Positions 9,178-18,148 are shown, counted from the first letter of the stretch. The stretch is 43,727 bases of DNA from Deltaproteobacteria bacterium (GCA_021847245.1 JAJZUC010000015.1:1-43727); one strand, 5' to 3'. Made by a program: numbers and translations. Notes: a model not told the origin generated them from the sequence alone.

Positions 9178-9515
9178 AACAGATAATTGCGTACATCAGA
9201 CCTGCGGTACTGGAAAGGGTGACCGAAGCATTGAGGGCTATCGACGGCCTGTCCGGCATGAGCGTGATGGAGATAAAGGGGTTCGGACAGGGGAAAGGGG
9301 CCTTTTGCAGCGGGGAAAGAGATGAAGAAATAACTTACTTCTGCAAGAAGGTCCGTATCGAGCTGATGACTTCCGACGCCATTGTCCGGGAGGTCGTTGA
9401 CACGATCCGGGAGAAGGCGTGGACCGGGGAGCGGGGAGAGGGGAAGATCTACGTCCTCGACCTGGTGGAAGCGGTCAGGATAAGGACCAACGAACGGGGT
9501 GAGGCGGCGGTATAA
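9174..9515 (+). CDS. P-II-like regulatory protein attached to the Czc operon
   Basis: The 113-residue product has the P-II fold signature: MKQIIAYIRPAVLERVTEAL at the start, GFGQGKG at the base of the T-loop and TGERGEGKIYVLDLVEAVRI near the end, close to the C-terminal P-II pattern. The T-loop is divergent and lacks the Tyr that is uridylylated in GlnB and GlnK. Its ATGA overlap with czcA implies a role tied to the pump rather than to nitrogen, perhaps sensing metal or nucleotide, or gating CzcA. The family is secure; the function is inferred. Confidence 0.82.
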   Translation: MKQIIAYIRPAVLERVTEALRAIDGLSGMSVMEIKGFGQGKGAFCSGERDEEITYFCKKVRIELMTSDAIVREVVDTIREKAWTGERGEGKIYVLDLVEAVRIRTNERGEAAV

Positions 9516-9534
9516 GCCGGGAAAGGAGCCTATC

Positions 9535-10131
9535 GTGAAAATATGGAAATTATTTTTTCTGGTAATGGCCGTGACACTGGTAAACGGTTGCGCGAATAGT
9601 TCCGCGCTGATAAGAGCGAGCAGCACAAGCATCCGCACCGACGTCTTCCAGGAATTGGCAAACGGAGAAATTGTTCCACCAGGCCATGCGGACCTGCGCA
9701 TCGCCTTTTCCCTGAAGACTCACAGGCCCGGCGTCTATTCCGCAAGAGACATCCACGGAACGCCGGATTACAGGTTACTGCTGAACATCGACGGGCAGGC
9801 GATCCAGTTGCCGGGCAGTTTGCGTGAGGAAAATATTGAACCGCGGGGTCTGCAAGACCCGGAAGCCGGGGATGGGATCAGATACAGGTTCACCTCCAGG
9901 CTGCGCCTCAGGGCAGGGACCCATAGGGTTGTCATCGCCATGCCTGCCGATGACATTGCCGAGGAGCGGGTGATAACCCTGCCGGAAGGAAGCAGCAACA
10001 GTCTGGTCCTGGAACCTGTGTACAGGACGGCTCCGGGAAAGCTGCGGCCGGGTCGGGGTCTCTCCGGGGGAACCACCTATTCCGAGGGGTTGAGAGGTTT
10101 CAGGATGGTGCTGAACGGCAAGCCGATATAG
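9535..10131 (+). CDS. Putative lipoprotein of unknown function, end of Czc operon
   Basis: The 198-residue product starts at GTG 9535 after AAGGAG and has a lipobox (VTLVNGC, Cys about residue 19). The rest is mostly beta-rich, with sections like YRLLLNIDGQAIQLPG and RAGTHRVVIAMPADDIAEER. It ends TTYSEGLRGFRMVLNGKPI. I do not recognise the family. A diverged copy of the last 27 or so codons occurs at 28252-28336. It lies 20 bases after the P-II-like gene, so it probably belongs to the operon. Confidence 0.65.
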   Translation: MKIWKLFFLVMAVTLVNGCANSSALIRASSTSIRTDVFQELANGEIVPPGHADLRIAFSLKTHRPGVYSARDIHGTPDYRLLLNIDGQAIQLPGSLREENIEPRGLQDPEAGDGIRYRFTSRLRLRAGTHRVVIAMPADDIAEERVITLPEGSSNSLVLEPVYRTAPGKLRPGRGLSGGTTYSEGLRGFRMVLNGKPI

Positions 10132-10180
10132 GCTTGTCCCTGGGGGATCCCTCCTTCTCCCCCGCGTCCTGAGCATGACG
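10117..10180. repeat. 64-bp exact repeat, copy 1
   Basis: This stretch covers the last 5 codons of the lipoprotein gene and 49 bases beyond the stop. It is identical to 28322-28385, although the codons just upstream differ at many positions. The non-coding part contains a short GGGGGA/TCCCCC inverted repeat. Confidence 0.9.
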
Positions 10181-10196
10181 TAAAAAGGCTCTTTTC

Positions 10197-10535
10197 ATGT
10201 TAGCGCATGCGAAAAGGATCTCATTCGATGACCACGGTAGAGTAGAGAACGGTACAGGGATGATCGAGCTTAACGATAAGGCTCGAAAAATGCGACAGGT
10301 TGCTGCTGTTTCGGAATTGCGGGAGTGGATTGGGAAACAGGCGGTCAAAACTGGAGCAGAGGTTGTGGCGGTTTCTGTGAAATCTAGTACCACTTGCCAC
10401 ATCTGTGGAGAGAACGTTCCATATCAGAAAGGCCTCGTGTGGAATTGCAGTTCTTGCGGGCACCCCTGGGACCAGGATGAAAATGCTGCTGCCAACCTGA
10501 TGCGGGCAGTGCAGTGTGACGGTTATCCTTCTTGA
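10197..10535 (+). pseudogene. TnpB (IS200/IS605 family OrfB) C-terminal remnant
   Basis: The readable part, about residues 25-110 of this frame, matches the end of TnpB proteins: a helix (SELREWIGKQAVKTGAEVV), a zinc ribbon with CHIC and CSSC, and the last RuvC Asp region DQDENAAANLM. A full TnpB is about 370-420 residues. The N-terminal domain and the first two catalytic acids are absent, so no active nuclease is expected. It abuts the 64-bp repeat on the left and the 48-bp repeat on the right. Confidence 0.8.
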
Positions 10536-10548
10536 GGCTCCCTTTAAC

Positions 10549-10596
10549 AGCCTGCTCTGCGGCTTAGTAGTAGAGACGACCGGAATCAGACGGATT
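10549..10596 (+). repeat. IS605-type right-end-like repeat, copy A
   Basis: Starting AGCCTGCTCTGCGGCTTAGT, this 48-bp stretch follows the TnpB remnant and recurs with about 80 percent identity at 13157-13205. Its place just after tnpB fits the right end of an IS200/IS605 element, where the guide RNA scaffold of TnpB is also encoded. In one frame both copies read SLLCGL..ETTG.R, so it may instead be the lost tail of the protein. Confidence 0.6.
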
Positions 10597-10735
10597 TTGA
10601 AAAAGAGCACAGTGAAAATGTTGTCTGAAGATATCAGGGCAGTCTATTACGGTACGGACGGCGCCAAGTTTCTGCCGGAAGTGCGGACGATCTGCTGGTG
10701 CAAGCGGCAGGGTGACTGATGAGGAGAGCCCGCAC

Positions 10736-13072
10736 ATGATAAGGACCGAGAAACTTACTCTGGATCTGACGCTCACCCTGCCAGCTATACCGGATGAACG
10801 CGACTCGTGCGTACGACGCCTGACCGAGTTGCTTGAGGCCAAAGGACTCGAGAGGGTCCACCTCGTGCGAGAAGATGGCACCGCGCGCCTTTGTCTGCAC
10901 TACGATCCGGAGCGCTTCACCGTGACCCAGGTTCGCGAGTTGGCGCTAGCCGCGGGTGCGCCCTTCAGCAGGCGTTATTGCCACGAGAACCTGCGTCTCG
11001 ACGGTATGGACTGCTCGACGTGCGCCGATGTCGTTGAGCACGCGCTCGGGCGTATGGACGGCGTGCTTGAAGCCTCGGTCAGTTACGCCACCGAGCGGTT
11101 GCGCCTGGAGTACGACGCCGAACGGACATCGAGCGCTGCCATAGTACAGCGTCTTCGCGCATTGGGATATGCGGTCATCGAGGAAGGACGCGAACCTGGA
11201 TGGTGGACCAAACATCGCGAGCTGATCCTGAGCCTTGTTGCGGGCGCATTGTTACTCGGCGGCTGGTTGCTCGGTTTTACAGCCGCGCCGACGGTTTTGC
11301 CGCTGAGCCTGTTCATTGCCGCCTATGCCACGGGCGGATTCTTCACCTTCCGCGACGCTTGGCAGAGCATACGCGCGGGTCGGTTCGACATCGACACCCT
11401 GATGGTCGTCGCTGCCGCAGGCGCCGCTGCTCTCGGCAAGTGGGCCGAAGGTGCGCTGCTGCTGTTCCTGTTCGGCCTGGGTCACGCATTGGAGCGGATT
11501 GCCATGGATCGCGCCCGCAAGGCCATCGAAGCGCTGGCCGAGCTCGCCCCCAAGACTGCCCTCGTGCTGCGCGACGGGGCAGAGGTAGAAGTACGGGTGG
11601 AGGTCCTGCTGCGCGGAGATCACGTCGTAGTCAAGCCTGGGCAGCGCATCCCCGCTGATGGTGTTTTGGTCTCCGGCAATTCTGCCGTGGACCAGGCGCC
11701 GGTCACGGGTGAATCCATGCCTGTAGACAAGCAGCTCGGGGACGTGGTGTACGCAGGCACGGTCAACGGTGAGGGGGCGATCGTCATTGAGGTCACCCGG
11801 CTTGCACGCGAAAGTACGCTCGCGCACATGGTCGATCTAGTGACCGAGGCCCAGACCCAGAAGTCCCCGACGCAGCGATTCACCGAGCGCTTCGAGCGGG
11901 CGTTCGTGCCGGCGGTCCTGATCGGCACGACACTGCTCATTGCTGTACCGCCGTTGCTTGGTTTTCCTTTCAGCGAGTCCTTCTACCGGGCGATGGCTGC
12001 ACTGGTGGCGGCCTCGCCGTGCGCGCTGGCAATCGCCTCGCCGGCCGCGGTGCTTGCCGGGGTGGCGCGCGCGGCCCGCGGCGGTGTGCTGATCAAGGGC
12101 GGCGCGCCCCTGGAAAGCCTCGGTATGATAACCGCCATCGCTTTCGATAAGACCGGGACGATCACCTGCGGCAAGCCCGCGCTCACCGACGCAGTGGCTT
12201 GCGACGGCACCGAGGAGGAGTTGCTGCGCGTTGCCGCCGCCGTGGAGAATCGCAGCGCCCATCCGCTCGCCCGGGCCGTGGTCGAAGCTGCCTACGCACG
12301 CGGCCTGCGCTTGCCTGAGACAAGCGAACTGGAGTCGGTCACCGGCCAGGGCTTGCGTGCGACCGTGGAAGGGAAGGTGGTGGAGATCGGTAACCGCCGG
12401 CTGTTCGAACCGCAAGCTCTCCCCGAAAATGTTGAGCGCGACCTGCAACGGCTGGAGGCGGAGGGGAAGACTACCATGGTAGTACGCGTCGGCGGGCGCT
12501 TCCTCGGGGTACTAGCGCTGGCCGACACGCCGCGCGACAACATGGAACACATTCTCCCGGCACTGCATCGGATTGGCGTGCGCAAGACCATCATGCTCAC
12601 CGGCGACAACGAGCGGGTGGGGCGCGCAATCGGAGAGCGGGTGGGGTTGGACGAGGTGCGCTCCGAACTCCTGCCGGAAGATAAGGTTAAGGCCGTGAAC
12701 GAACTGCTGCGGCGCTATCGCATGGTGGCCATGGTCGGTGACGGCGTCAACGACGCCCCTGCTCTGGCCTCCGCAACCGTGGGCATCGCCATGGGCGGAG
12801 CAGGTACGGACGTTGCGCTCGAAACCGCCGACGTGGTGCTGATGGCCGATGACCTGGGCCGGCTCCCCTTCGCCGTGGCGCTGTCGCGCGCCGCGAGGCG
12901 CGTGATACGTCAGAACCTGTGGGTGTCGCTTGGTGTTGTTGCGATACTCATCCCTGCAACCCTCTCCGGTATCACCGGCATCGGGCCTGCTGTGCTCGTG
13001 CATGAAGGTTCTACCGTCATGGTAGTTCTTAACGCCTTACGTCTGCTCGGTTTCGTGGAAGAGCGGCGTTGA
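10736..13072 (+). CDS. P1B-type metal ATPase with SPC motif (P1B-4-like)
   Basis: The 778-residue product has a degenerate HMA-like domain without a Cys pair, then an HMA domain with GMDCSTC (around residue 90). The P-ATPase core follows: TGES, S427-P428-C429, phosphorylated Asp in D471-KTGT, HP and GDGVNDAP, then HEGST in the last helix. SPC plus HEG(S/G)ST marks P1B-4, which moves Co, Zn or Fe out of cells. Start ATG 10736 follows GAGGAG; a GTG at 10712 would be earlier. It has no close operon partner, and two like repeats flank it. Its codon choice (many GCG and CGC, fewer GGG) looks different from the Czc genes, which suggests transfer. Confidence 0.88.
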   Translation: MIRTEKLTLDLTLTLPAIPDERDSCVRRLTELLEAKGLERVHLVREDGTARLCLHYDPERFTVTQVRELALAAGAPFSRRYCHENLRLDGMDCSTCADVVEHALGRMDGVLEASVSYATERLRLEYDAERTSSAAIVQRLRALGYAVIEEGREPGWWTKHRELILSLVAGALLLGGWLLGFTAAPTVLPLSLFIAAYATGGFFTFRDAWQSIRAGRFDIDTLMVVAAAGAAALGKWAEGALLLFLFGLGHALERIAMDRARKAIEALAELAPKTALVLRDGAEVEVRVEVLLRGDHVVVKPGQRIPADGVLVSGNSAVDQAPVTGESMPVDKQLGDVVYAGTVNGEGAIVIEVTRLARESTLAHMVDLVTEAQTQKSPTQRFTERFERAFVPAVLIGTTLLIAVPPLLGFPFSESFYRAMAALVAASPCALAIASPAAVLAGVARAARGGVLIKGGAPLESLGMITAIAFDKTGTITCGKPALTDAVACDGTEEELLRVAAAVENRSAHPLARAVVEAAYARGLRLPETSELESVTGQGLRATVEGKVVEIGNRRLFEPQALPENVERDLQRLEAEGKTTMVVRVGGRFLGVLALADTPRDNMEHILPALHRIGVRKTIMLTGDNERVGRAIGERVGLDEVRSELLPEDKVKAVNELLRRYRMVAMVGDGVNDAPALASATVGIAMGGAGTDVALETADVVLMADDLGRLPFAVALSRAARRVIRQNLWVSLGVVAILIPATLSGITGIGPAVLVHEGSTVMVVLNALRLLGFVEERR

Positions 13073-13156
13073 TGATCGCTTCTGGTCCGACCTTCCGTGT
13101 GCCGCGGGGTCATTTCATGGCTTCTGGCTTGATTGGACGGGAGCTTGATATATAAG

Positions 13157-13205
13157 AGCCTGCTCTGTGGCTTAATAGCGGAGACGACCGGAACCAGGTT
13201 GGATT
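13157..13205 (+). repeat. IS605-type right-end-like repeat, copy B
   Basis: This is a direct-orientation relative of 10549-10596, starting AGCCTGCTCTGTGGCTTAAT, with no tnpB left beside it. The SPC-type ATPase lies between the copies. Confidence 0.6.
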
Positions 13206-13267
13206 CTGGCAAGAATAGGAAAGCAGAAAATTCGTTGTAGGCCAACCAATAGTTCTGGGACAAGAAG

Positions 13268-13615
13268 TTGAGTAAACACAAATATAGAGCAATATTCATA
13301 TTTACTGTTTTCTTGGTCCTGGCTATGCCGGGTGTCTTGCGGGCAAGGTCGATCCTTGTCCCAGCCGAACAGACAATTGTTAACCTGGAAGGGTCTCACG
13401 GTCATGTTCCTTGTCATGATTGTCCATGTGACGAGGGACATGAGAAGGGTGAATGTGATTCGACATGTTCGTGCTGTTATAATATTGTTTTGCTCCACAA
13501 GTGTATCGCCTCCAACTTTACCCCGATTGCCGCTTCCTTTTCCATTATTGAGCCTTTTTTGGCGTTGCCCCAGGTTTATTTCCCCATCTTCGTGCCACCT
13601 CAGAATCACTCTTGA
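13268..13615 (+). CDS. Small exported Cys/His-rich protein (paralogue 2)
   Basis: The 115-residue product opens with a signal peptide (SKHKYRAIFIFTVFLVLAMP). Its middle is rich in Cys and His (GHVPCHDCPCDEGHEKGECD, then STCSCC), and its tail is LPQVYFPIFVPPQNHS. The tail and the preceding section (PIAASFSIIEPF) align with the protein at 3023 (PVVASIATFERL, LPEVYLPKFIPP). The start is TTG 13268, where the signal peptide begins; no strong ribosome site is seen. It heads the ResB-CcsA-ATPase group. Periplasmic metal binding is inferred; the family is not recognised. Confidence 0.65.
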   Translation: MSKHKYRAIFIFTVFLVLAMPGVLRARSILVPAEQTIVNLEGSHGHVPCHDCPCDEGHEKGECDSTCSCCYNIVLLHKCIASNFTPIAASFSIIEPFLALPQVYFPIFVPPQNHS

Positions 13616-13682
13616 CCCCCTAGCAGCCCAATTACTTACGAATCCTCTCATGTTTATAAAACGGCAATGGACCGGCATAGCA

Positions 13683-13699
13683 GGCAGCATCATGCTGCC
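13683..13699. promoter_or_regulatory. 17-bp perfect palindrome upstream of resB
   Basis: GGCAGCAT and ATGCTGCC are exact inverted repeats around one base, ending 31 bases before the resB start. It could be an operator or an RNA hairpin with a 5-base loop. No U-tract follows, so it is not a terminator. Confidence 0.4.
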
Positions 13700-13730
13700 C
13701 CTCAGTCATCAACAATTAAGGAGCTTAATC

Positions 13731-15107
13731 GTGACAACCGATCAACGTAGATTATCTCAGTTTCTGTGGGACTTTCTCTGCTCTCTTAAACTGACCATGT
13801 TTCTGCTTATCACCCTCGCGGCCACATCCATCATCGGGACGGTGGTTCCGCAAGGGTCGCCTCCTCCGGAGTACCTGCAGTCCATTAGTGAAACCAAGCT
13901 GAAGCTTTACCAGGCTCTCGGATTTTTCGACATGTACCACTCGTGGTGGTTCATGCTGCTGCTTGCCCTGCTTTCTCTGAATCTGGTTGCCTGCTCCATC
14001 AAGCGGCTTCCACACATCTGGAAGACGATCACCCGTCCGATGGTGGTCATGGACGCCGGCCTGGAAAAAACGCTGTCAAACCTCACAACCATCAAGACAC
14101 AGGAAGACGCGGGCACACTCAGGGACCGGGTCGCGGCTGTCCTGAAGGCGGAATTCGCCAAGCCGGCAATCACCGAAGCCGACGGCGCGTTCCATCTGTT
14201 CGCCCAGAAAACGCCCTGGTGTCGGCTGGCCGTGTATGCCGTTCACCTGAGTGTGGTCATCATCTTCATCGGCGCGATAATCGGGTCTCTCTTCGGTTAT
14301 AAGGGGTACGTCAACATCCTGGAAGGAGAGAGTGTCGACAAGGTTATCTCCCGCTCTGACAGGGAGATCGATCTTGGTTTCGCCGTGCGCTGCGAAAACT
14401 TCAGTGTCGCCTATTACGATACAGGCGCTCCGAAGGAGTTCAAGAGCATCCTTACCGTGCTTGAGAACGGCCGGCCTGTTGACGGCTACAACCGCGTGCC
14501 GATCATTGTCAATAATCCGTTGACTTACAAGGGGATCACCTTTTACCAGTCCAGTTACGGCAAGGCCGGCGAGTATCAATTCACGGTCAGCGATATCAAC
14601 GGAGGAAATCCGGTTTTACTGACTGTCGGCAGCAACTCGTCCGCCAGATTGCCGGACGGCAGCGAGATGCATGTCCTTGAAACGACCCCCGACATCGCCA
14701 CTTATGCGCAGGGGCTCTCTGGCCCGGCGGCGCGGGTCGAGACCCACACGCCATCGGGGAAGACGGAGTCGTTCATCGTTTATGCGAACCATCCGGAGCT
14801 TAATGTGCAGCATGCCCGGCACAGTGGCGGACCACTGATTCATTACAGGGGGGGCGAAGAGAGGATGTACACCGGCCTGCAGGTGGCAAAGGACCCCGGA
14901 GTCTGGGTGGTCTGGCTCGGCTGTCTTCTTATGGTGGCGGGTATTTACGCGGCGTTCTTCATGTCTCACCGGCGGATCTGGGTGCGGATCAAAGATGGGA
15001 CCGTGACCGTTGGCGGCAACAGCAGCAAGAACCAGGGCGGCTTCCGATCATTCATGGAGCGGCTGGTGACAAAGATCAAGGACCAACTTGCCATGGAGGA
15101 AAAATAA
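13731..15107 (+). CDS. resB: ResB/Ccs1-like cytochrome c biogenesis protein
   Basis: The 458-residue product has three N-terminal membrane helices (LKLTMFLLITLAATSIIGTV; WWFMLLLALLSLNLVACSI; AVYAVHLSVVIIFIGAIIGS), a large periplasmic domain containing YKGITFYQSSYG, and a final helix. That is the ResB plan of system II cytochrome c maturation. With CcsA it would pass haem to apocytochromes outside the membrane. GTG 13731 is chosen because AAGGAG lies 8 bases upstream. Its stop overlaps the ccsA start by one base. A second or special-purpose copy serving metal-linked cytochromes is plausible. Confidence 0.9.
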   Translation: MTTDQRRLSQFLWDFLCSLKLTMFLLITLAATSIIGTVVPQGSPPPEYLQSISETKLKLYQALGFFDMYHSWWFMLLLALLSLNLVACSIKRLPHIWKTITRPMVVMDAGLEKTLSNLTTIKTQEDAGTLRDRVAAVLKAEFAKPAITEADGAFHLFAQKTPWCRLAVYAVHLSVVIIFIGAIIGSLFGYKGYVNILEGESVDKVISRSDREIDLGFAVRCENFSVAYYDTGAPKEFKSILTVLENGRPVDGYNRVPIIVNNPLTYKGITFYQSSYGKAGEYQFTVSDINGGNPVLLTVGSNSSARLPDGSEMHVLETTPDIATYAQGLSGPAARVETHTPSGKTESFIVYANHPELNVQHARHSGGPLIHYRGGEERMYTGLQVAKDPGVWVVWLGCLLMVAGIYAAFFMSHRRIWVRIKDGTVTVGGNSSKNQGGFRSFMERLVTKIKDQLAMEEK

Positions 15108-15952
15108 TGACCAGTTCGCTTCTTTTCAACATAACAACCTTCTTCTATCTCATGTCCATGCTGGCGTTCTTCGCTTTCATCGCCACCCGTGTCAAGGCGC
15201 TCGGTGTGGCGGGCAGCGCCATTGCTCTTGGCGGACTGGTTCTGCAAACAATCGCCATCGGCCTTCGCTGGAAGGAGTCCTACGCCCTTGGCGTCGGCCA
15301 TGCCCCGCTCTCGAACCTCTATGAGTCGGTCGTCTTCTTCTCCTGGACGATTGTCCTCATCTATGCCCTGCTCGACCTGAAATACAGGTACCGGGTCATC
15401 GGCGCATTCGTCATGCCGTTCGCCCTGATGGGAATGGCCTGGGCGCAACTGGGCCTGCACAGCGGCATAGAGCCGCTGGTGCCGGCGCTGCAGAGCAACT
15501 GGCTCCTCTACCACGTCATCACCTGCTTTTTGGGGTACGCCACCTTCGCCGTGGCATGCGGCATCTCCGTCATGTACCTGATACGGGAGAATCATGAGCG
15601 GGCGACATCCGCCAGTGACCGGAGTATTGTCGCCACATTTCCGTCAACCAGGGTTCTCGATGATCTGAACTACAAAGCGATCATGATAGGCTTTCCCCTG
15701 CTGACGCTGGGTATCGTTACCGGCGCCGCCTGGGCAAATTACGCATGGGGGACTTACTGGAGCTGGGACCCGAAGGAAACCTGGTCGTTGATCGTCTGGT
15801 TCATTTATGCGGCTTTCCTTCACGCCCGGATTACCCGAGGGTGGGCAGGGGGACGGGCGGCTTGGCTGTCCATCGTCGGCTTTGTCGCCACCATCTTCTG
15901 TTATCTCGGTGTCAATCTGCTTCTGTCCGGGCTTCACAGTTACGGAGGATAG
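15107..15952 (+). CDS. ccsA: CcsA/ResC-like cytochrome c assembly protein
   Basis: The 281-residue product has about eight membrane helices and the WWD-like haem-handling motif WGTYWSWDPKETWSLIVWF, with conserved His residues nearby (for example YHVITCFLGYATF). It is the haem exporter and ligase partner of ResB. The TAATG overlap shows tight coupling. The next gene, a P1B ATPase, starts 40 bases after its stop. Confidence 0.93.
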   Translation: MTSSLLFNITTFFYLMSMLAFFAFIATRVKALGVAGSAIALGGLVLQTIAIGLRWKESYALGVGHAPLSNLYESVVFFSWTIVLIYALLDLKYRYRVIGAFVMPFALMGMAWAQLGLHSGIEPLVPALQSNWLLYHVITCFLGYATFAVACGISVMYLIRENHERATSASDRSIVATFPSTRVLDDLNYKAIMIGFPLLTLGIVTGAAWANYAWGTYWSWDPKETWSLIVWFIYAAFLHARITRGWAGGRAAWLSIVGFVATIFCYLGVNLLLSGLHSYGG

Positions 15953-15992
15953 GTAATGCACGAGGCTCATCCCGGAAGGGTGGAGGATACCC

Positions 15993-18089
15993 ATGAATAA
16001 GCAATCTGTGATTGTCGAGCTTATCATAAAGGGAATGGACTGCGCCGACTGCGCCCGGCACGTCAAGGCAACCATTGAAGCGGTTCCAGGGGTGATTGGG
16101 GCCATTGTCCTTCTCGCCTCGCAGAAGGCCGTTGTCAGGCTTGACCCGACAAAAGCCGCTCCGGCAGATATACACAAGGCCGTGGAAGGGGCGGGGTACT
16201 CGGTTGTTACGTCGGAAACGGAGCATGCGACTCTCCCACCCCTCTTCGGCCAATTCACCCGCCGTATCCTGACCCTGTTCGGGGTCGTGTTCGGCGCCGT
16301 CCTCTTCATTGTTGTCATAGGAGAGTGGCTCGGGCTCTTGGAAGCTGTTACAAAGCGGGTGCCGTGGCCCGTCTGGCTGGCCGTTGTCATTATCGGCGGC
16401 TGGCCGGTTCTTGCCGAAGTGGCCAAGGCTGCGGTCAGAAGGAAAATAACATCCCACACCCTGATGACCGTCGGCATGCTGGCCGCGATGGCCGTGGGGG
16501 AGTGGGCCGCTGCCGTGATCGTCGTTTTCTTCATGCGGGTGGGTGAGTACGTGGAGAGCTTCACCGCGGAGCAGGCCCGCCGTGCGGTAATGGACCTGAC
16601 CGCAATGGCTCCACAAAAGGCGCGGGTGGTGCGGGATGGCGCCGAGGTTGAAGTCCCTGCCTCAGAGGTGAAGGTCGGCGAAACGGTAATCGTCCGACCG
16701 GGCGAGAAGATACCGGTGGACGGAGAGGTGACGGACGGACAGGCGACGGTTGACCAGGCGACCATAACCGGCGAGTCGATGCCGGTGGAGGCGGGACCGG
16801 GCGCCAAGGTTTTCGCCGCTACCATCGCCCGCCTGGGGAGTCTCCGCGTCCGTGCCCTCAAGGTGGGGGAGGACACCACTTTTGGCCGGGTAGTGAAGCT
16901 CGTGGAGGAGGCGGAGGCCAACCGCGGCGACGTGCAGCGCTATGCCGACAGGTTTTCCGGCTACTACTTACCCGTTGTCATGGCAGTCGCACTTCTCACG
17001 TACCTTTTCAGCCGCAATCCCTTGGCAACCGCGGCGGTGCTGGTGGTGGTCTGTTCCTGCTCGTTCGCGCTGGCCACTCCTCTCGCCATGATCGCTTCCA
17101 TTGGCGCCGGGGCGCGGCGCGGTCTCCTCATCAAGGGAGGGAAATACCTGGAGACGCTTAACCGTGCCGATGTGCTGCTGCTCGATAAGACCGGGACCCT
17201 GACCTTCGGCCGCCCCCGGATAACGGATGTGGTCACACTGGGTGCGCTCTCCGAAGAGGAGGTGCTCACCCTGGCCGCCTCAGCGGAGCGCTATTCGGAG
17301 CACCCGCTGGCAGAGGCAGTCCGCTGCAAGTCGAGGGAGTTGAACTTGGCTCTCCTTGAACCCGAGCGGTTCGAGGCGATTCCCGGCCAGGGTGTCAGGG
17401 CGCGGGTGGGTGGGATAGGCGTGGAAGTGGGGAGCTGCCGTATCGTCCCTGATGCCGCTTCGATTCCCGCTGTGGCGGAACTGGAGTCCCAAGGTAAAAC
17501 CCTTCTCTTTGTCCTCTCAGACGGAGAGCCTGTCGGGGTACTGGCTGCCGCGGACACCCTGCGGCCCGAGGTCCCGCAGGCACTTGCGGAAACCGGAAAA
17601 CTCGGGATCCGGAGGATCGAACTCCTCACAGGGGATAGCGAGCTGGTTGCTGCCCCCCTTGCGGAGAGCCTAGGCATAAATTGCCGCGCTGGGCTCCTCC
17701 CGGAGGACAAGATAGCCGTGGTGAAGGAGTATCAGGCAAAAGGACACACAGTCATCATGGTGGGAGACGGGGTGAACGACGCCCCAGCCCTGGCTCAGGC
17801 CGACGTGGGGATTGCCATGGGGGCGGCCGGGAGCGATGTCTCCATCGAGGCGGCCCATATTGCATTGATGCGGGAGGATTGGAGCCTCGTTCCTGAACTT
17901 CTTGCCATCGCACGGCGGACGATGGGCGTGGTCAGAATGAACCTTGTTTTTACGGCCTGTTACAACATTGCCGGGTTGTCGCTGGCCTCTCTTGGCCTGC
18001 TTCCGATCACTCTGGCCGCCGCGCTCCAGTCATTGCCCGATCTCGGCATCCTTGCCAACTCGTCCCGGCTGTTGCGCCGGAAGGAATAA
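15993..18089 (+). CDS. P1B-type metal ATPase with unusual CSC motif
   Basis: The 698-residue product has one HMA domain (GMDCADCARH, residues 14-23), then the ATPase core with TGES, membrane motif C354-S355-C356 in the frame CSCSFALATPLAM, D398-KTGT, SEHP and GDGVNDAP. Classical Cu or Zn pumps have CPC at this site; loss of the Pro is rare. The flanking LIKGGKYLETLNRAD resembles the ferrosome-like ATPase at 30353 more than the other two. The cargo is unknown. Following resB and ccsA, it may move a metal needed for, or poisoned by, cytochrome assembly, but this is only context. Confidence 0.87.
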   Translation: MNKQSVIVELIIKGMDCADCARHVKATIEAVPGVIGAIVLLASQKAVVRLDPTKAAPADIHKAVEGAGYSVVTSETEHATLPPLFGQFTRRILTLFGVVFGAVLFIVVIGEWLGLLEAVTKRVPWPVWLAVVIIGGWPVLAEVAKAAVRRKITSHTLMTVGMLAAMAVGEWAAAVIVVFFMRVGEYVESFTAEQARRAVMDLTAMAPQKARVVRDGAEVEVPASEVKVGETVIVRPGEKIPVDGEVTDGQATVDQATITGESMPVEAGPGAKVFAATIARLGSLRVRALKVGEDTTFGRVVKLVEEAEANRGDVQRYADRFSGYYLPVVMAVALLTYLFSRNPLATAAVLVVVCSCSFALATPLAMIASIGAGARRGLLIKGGKYLETLNRADVLLLDKTGTLTFGRPRITDVVTLGALSEEEVLTLAASAERYSEHPLAEAVRCKSRELNLALLEPERFEAIPGQGVRARVGGIGVEVGSCRIVPDAASIPAVAELESQGKTLLFVLSDGEPVGVLAAADTLRPEVPQALAETGKLGIRRIELLTGDSELVAAPLAESLGINCRAGLLPEDKIAVVKEYQAKGHTVIMVGDGVNDAPALAQADVGIAMGAAGSDVSIEAAHIALMREDWSLVPELLAIARRTMGVVRMNLVFTACYNIAGLSLASLGLLPITLAAALQSLPDLGILANSSRLLRRKE

Positions 18090-18112
18090 GGGAAAAATCG
18101 GGGAAAATCGGG

Positions 18113-18142
18113 TTGACAAGATGCTTGTCTGACGAATAGAGT
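18113..18142 (+). promoter_or_regulatory. Promoter with internal dyad ahead of the third Cys-rich gene
   Basis: TTGACA (18113-18118) and a weak -10 TAGAGT (18137-18142) are 18 bases apart; TATAAC at 18142 is an alternative. A perfect dyad GACAAG-N3-CTTGTC (18115-18129) overlaps the -35 and spacer, the usual place for a repressor or a MerR/ArsR-type regulator. With the first -10, transcription would start at about the ATG (18149), giving a leaderless message. Confidence 0.5.
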
Positions 18143-18148
18143 ATAACC

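Noticed and set aside
10516-10719. 67-codon frame after the TnpB remnant
   Set aside because: No ribosome site and no recognisable domain; part of it reads through the 48-bp repeat.
18142-18147. TATAAC as the main -10 of the 18113 promoter
   Set aside because: Spacing from TTGACA is 23 bases, too long even for MerR-type promoters; TAGAGT at 18 bases fits better, though weakly.
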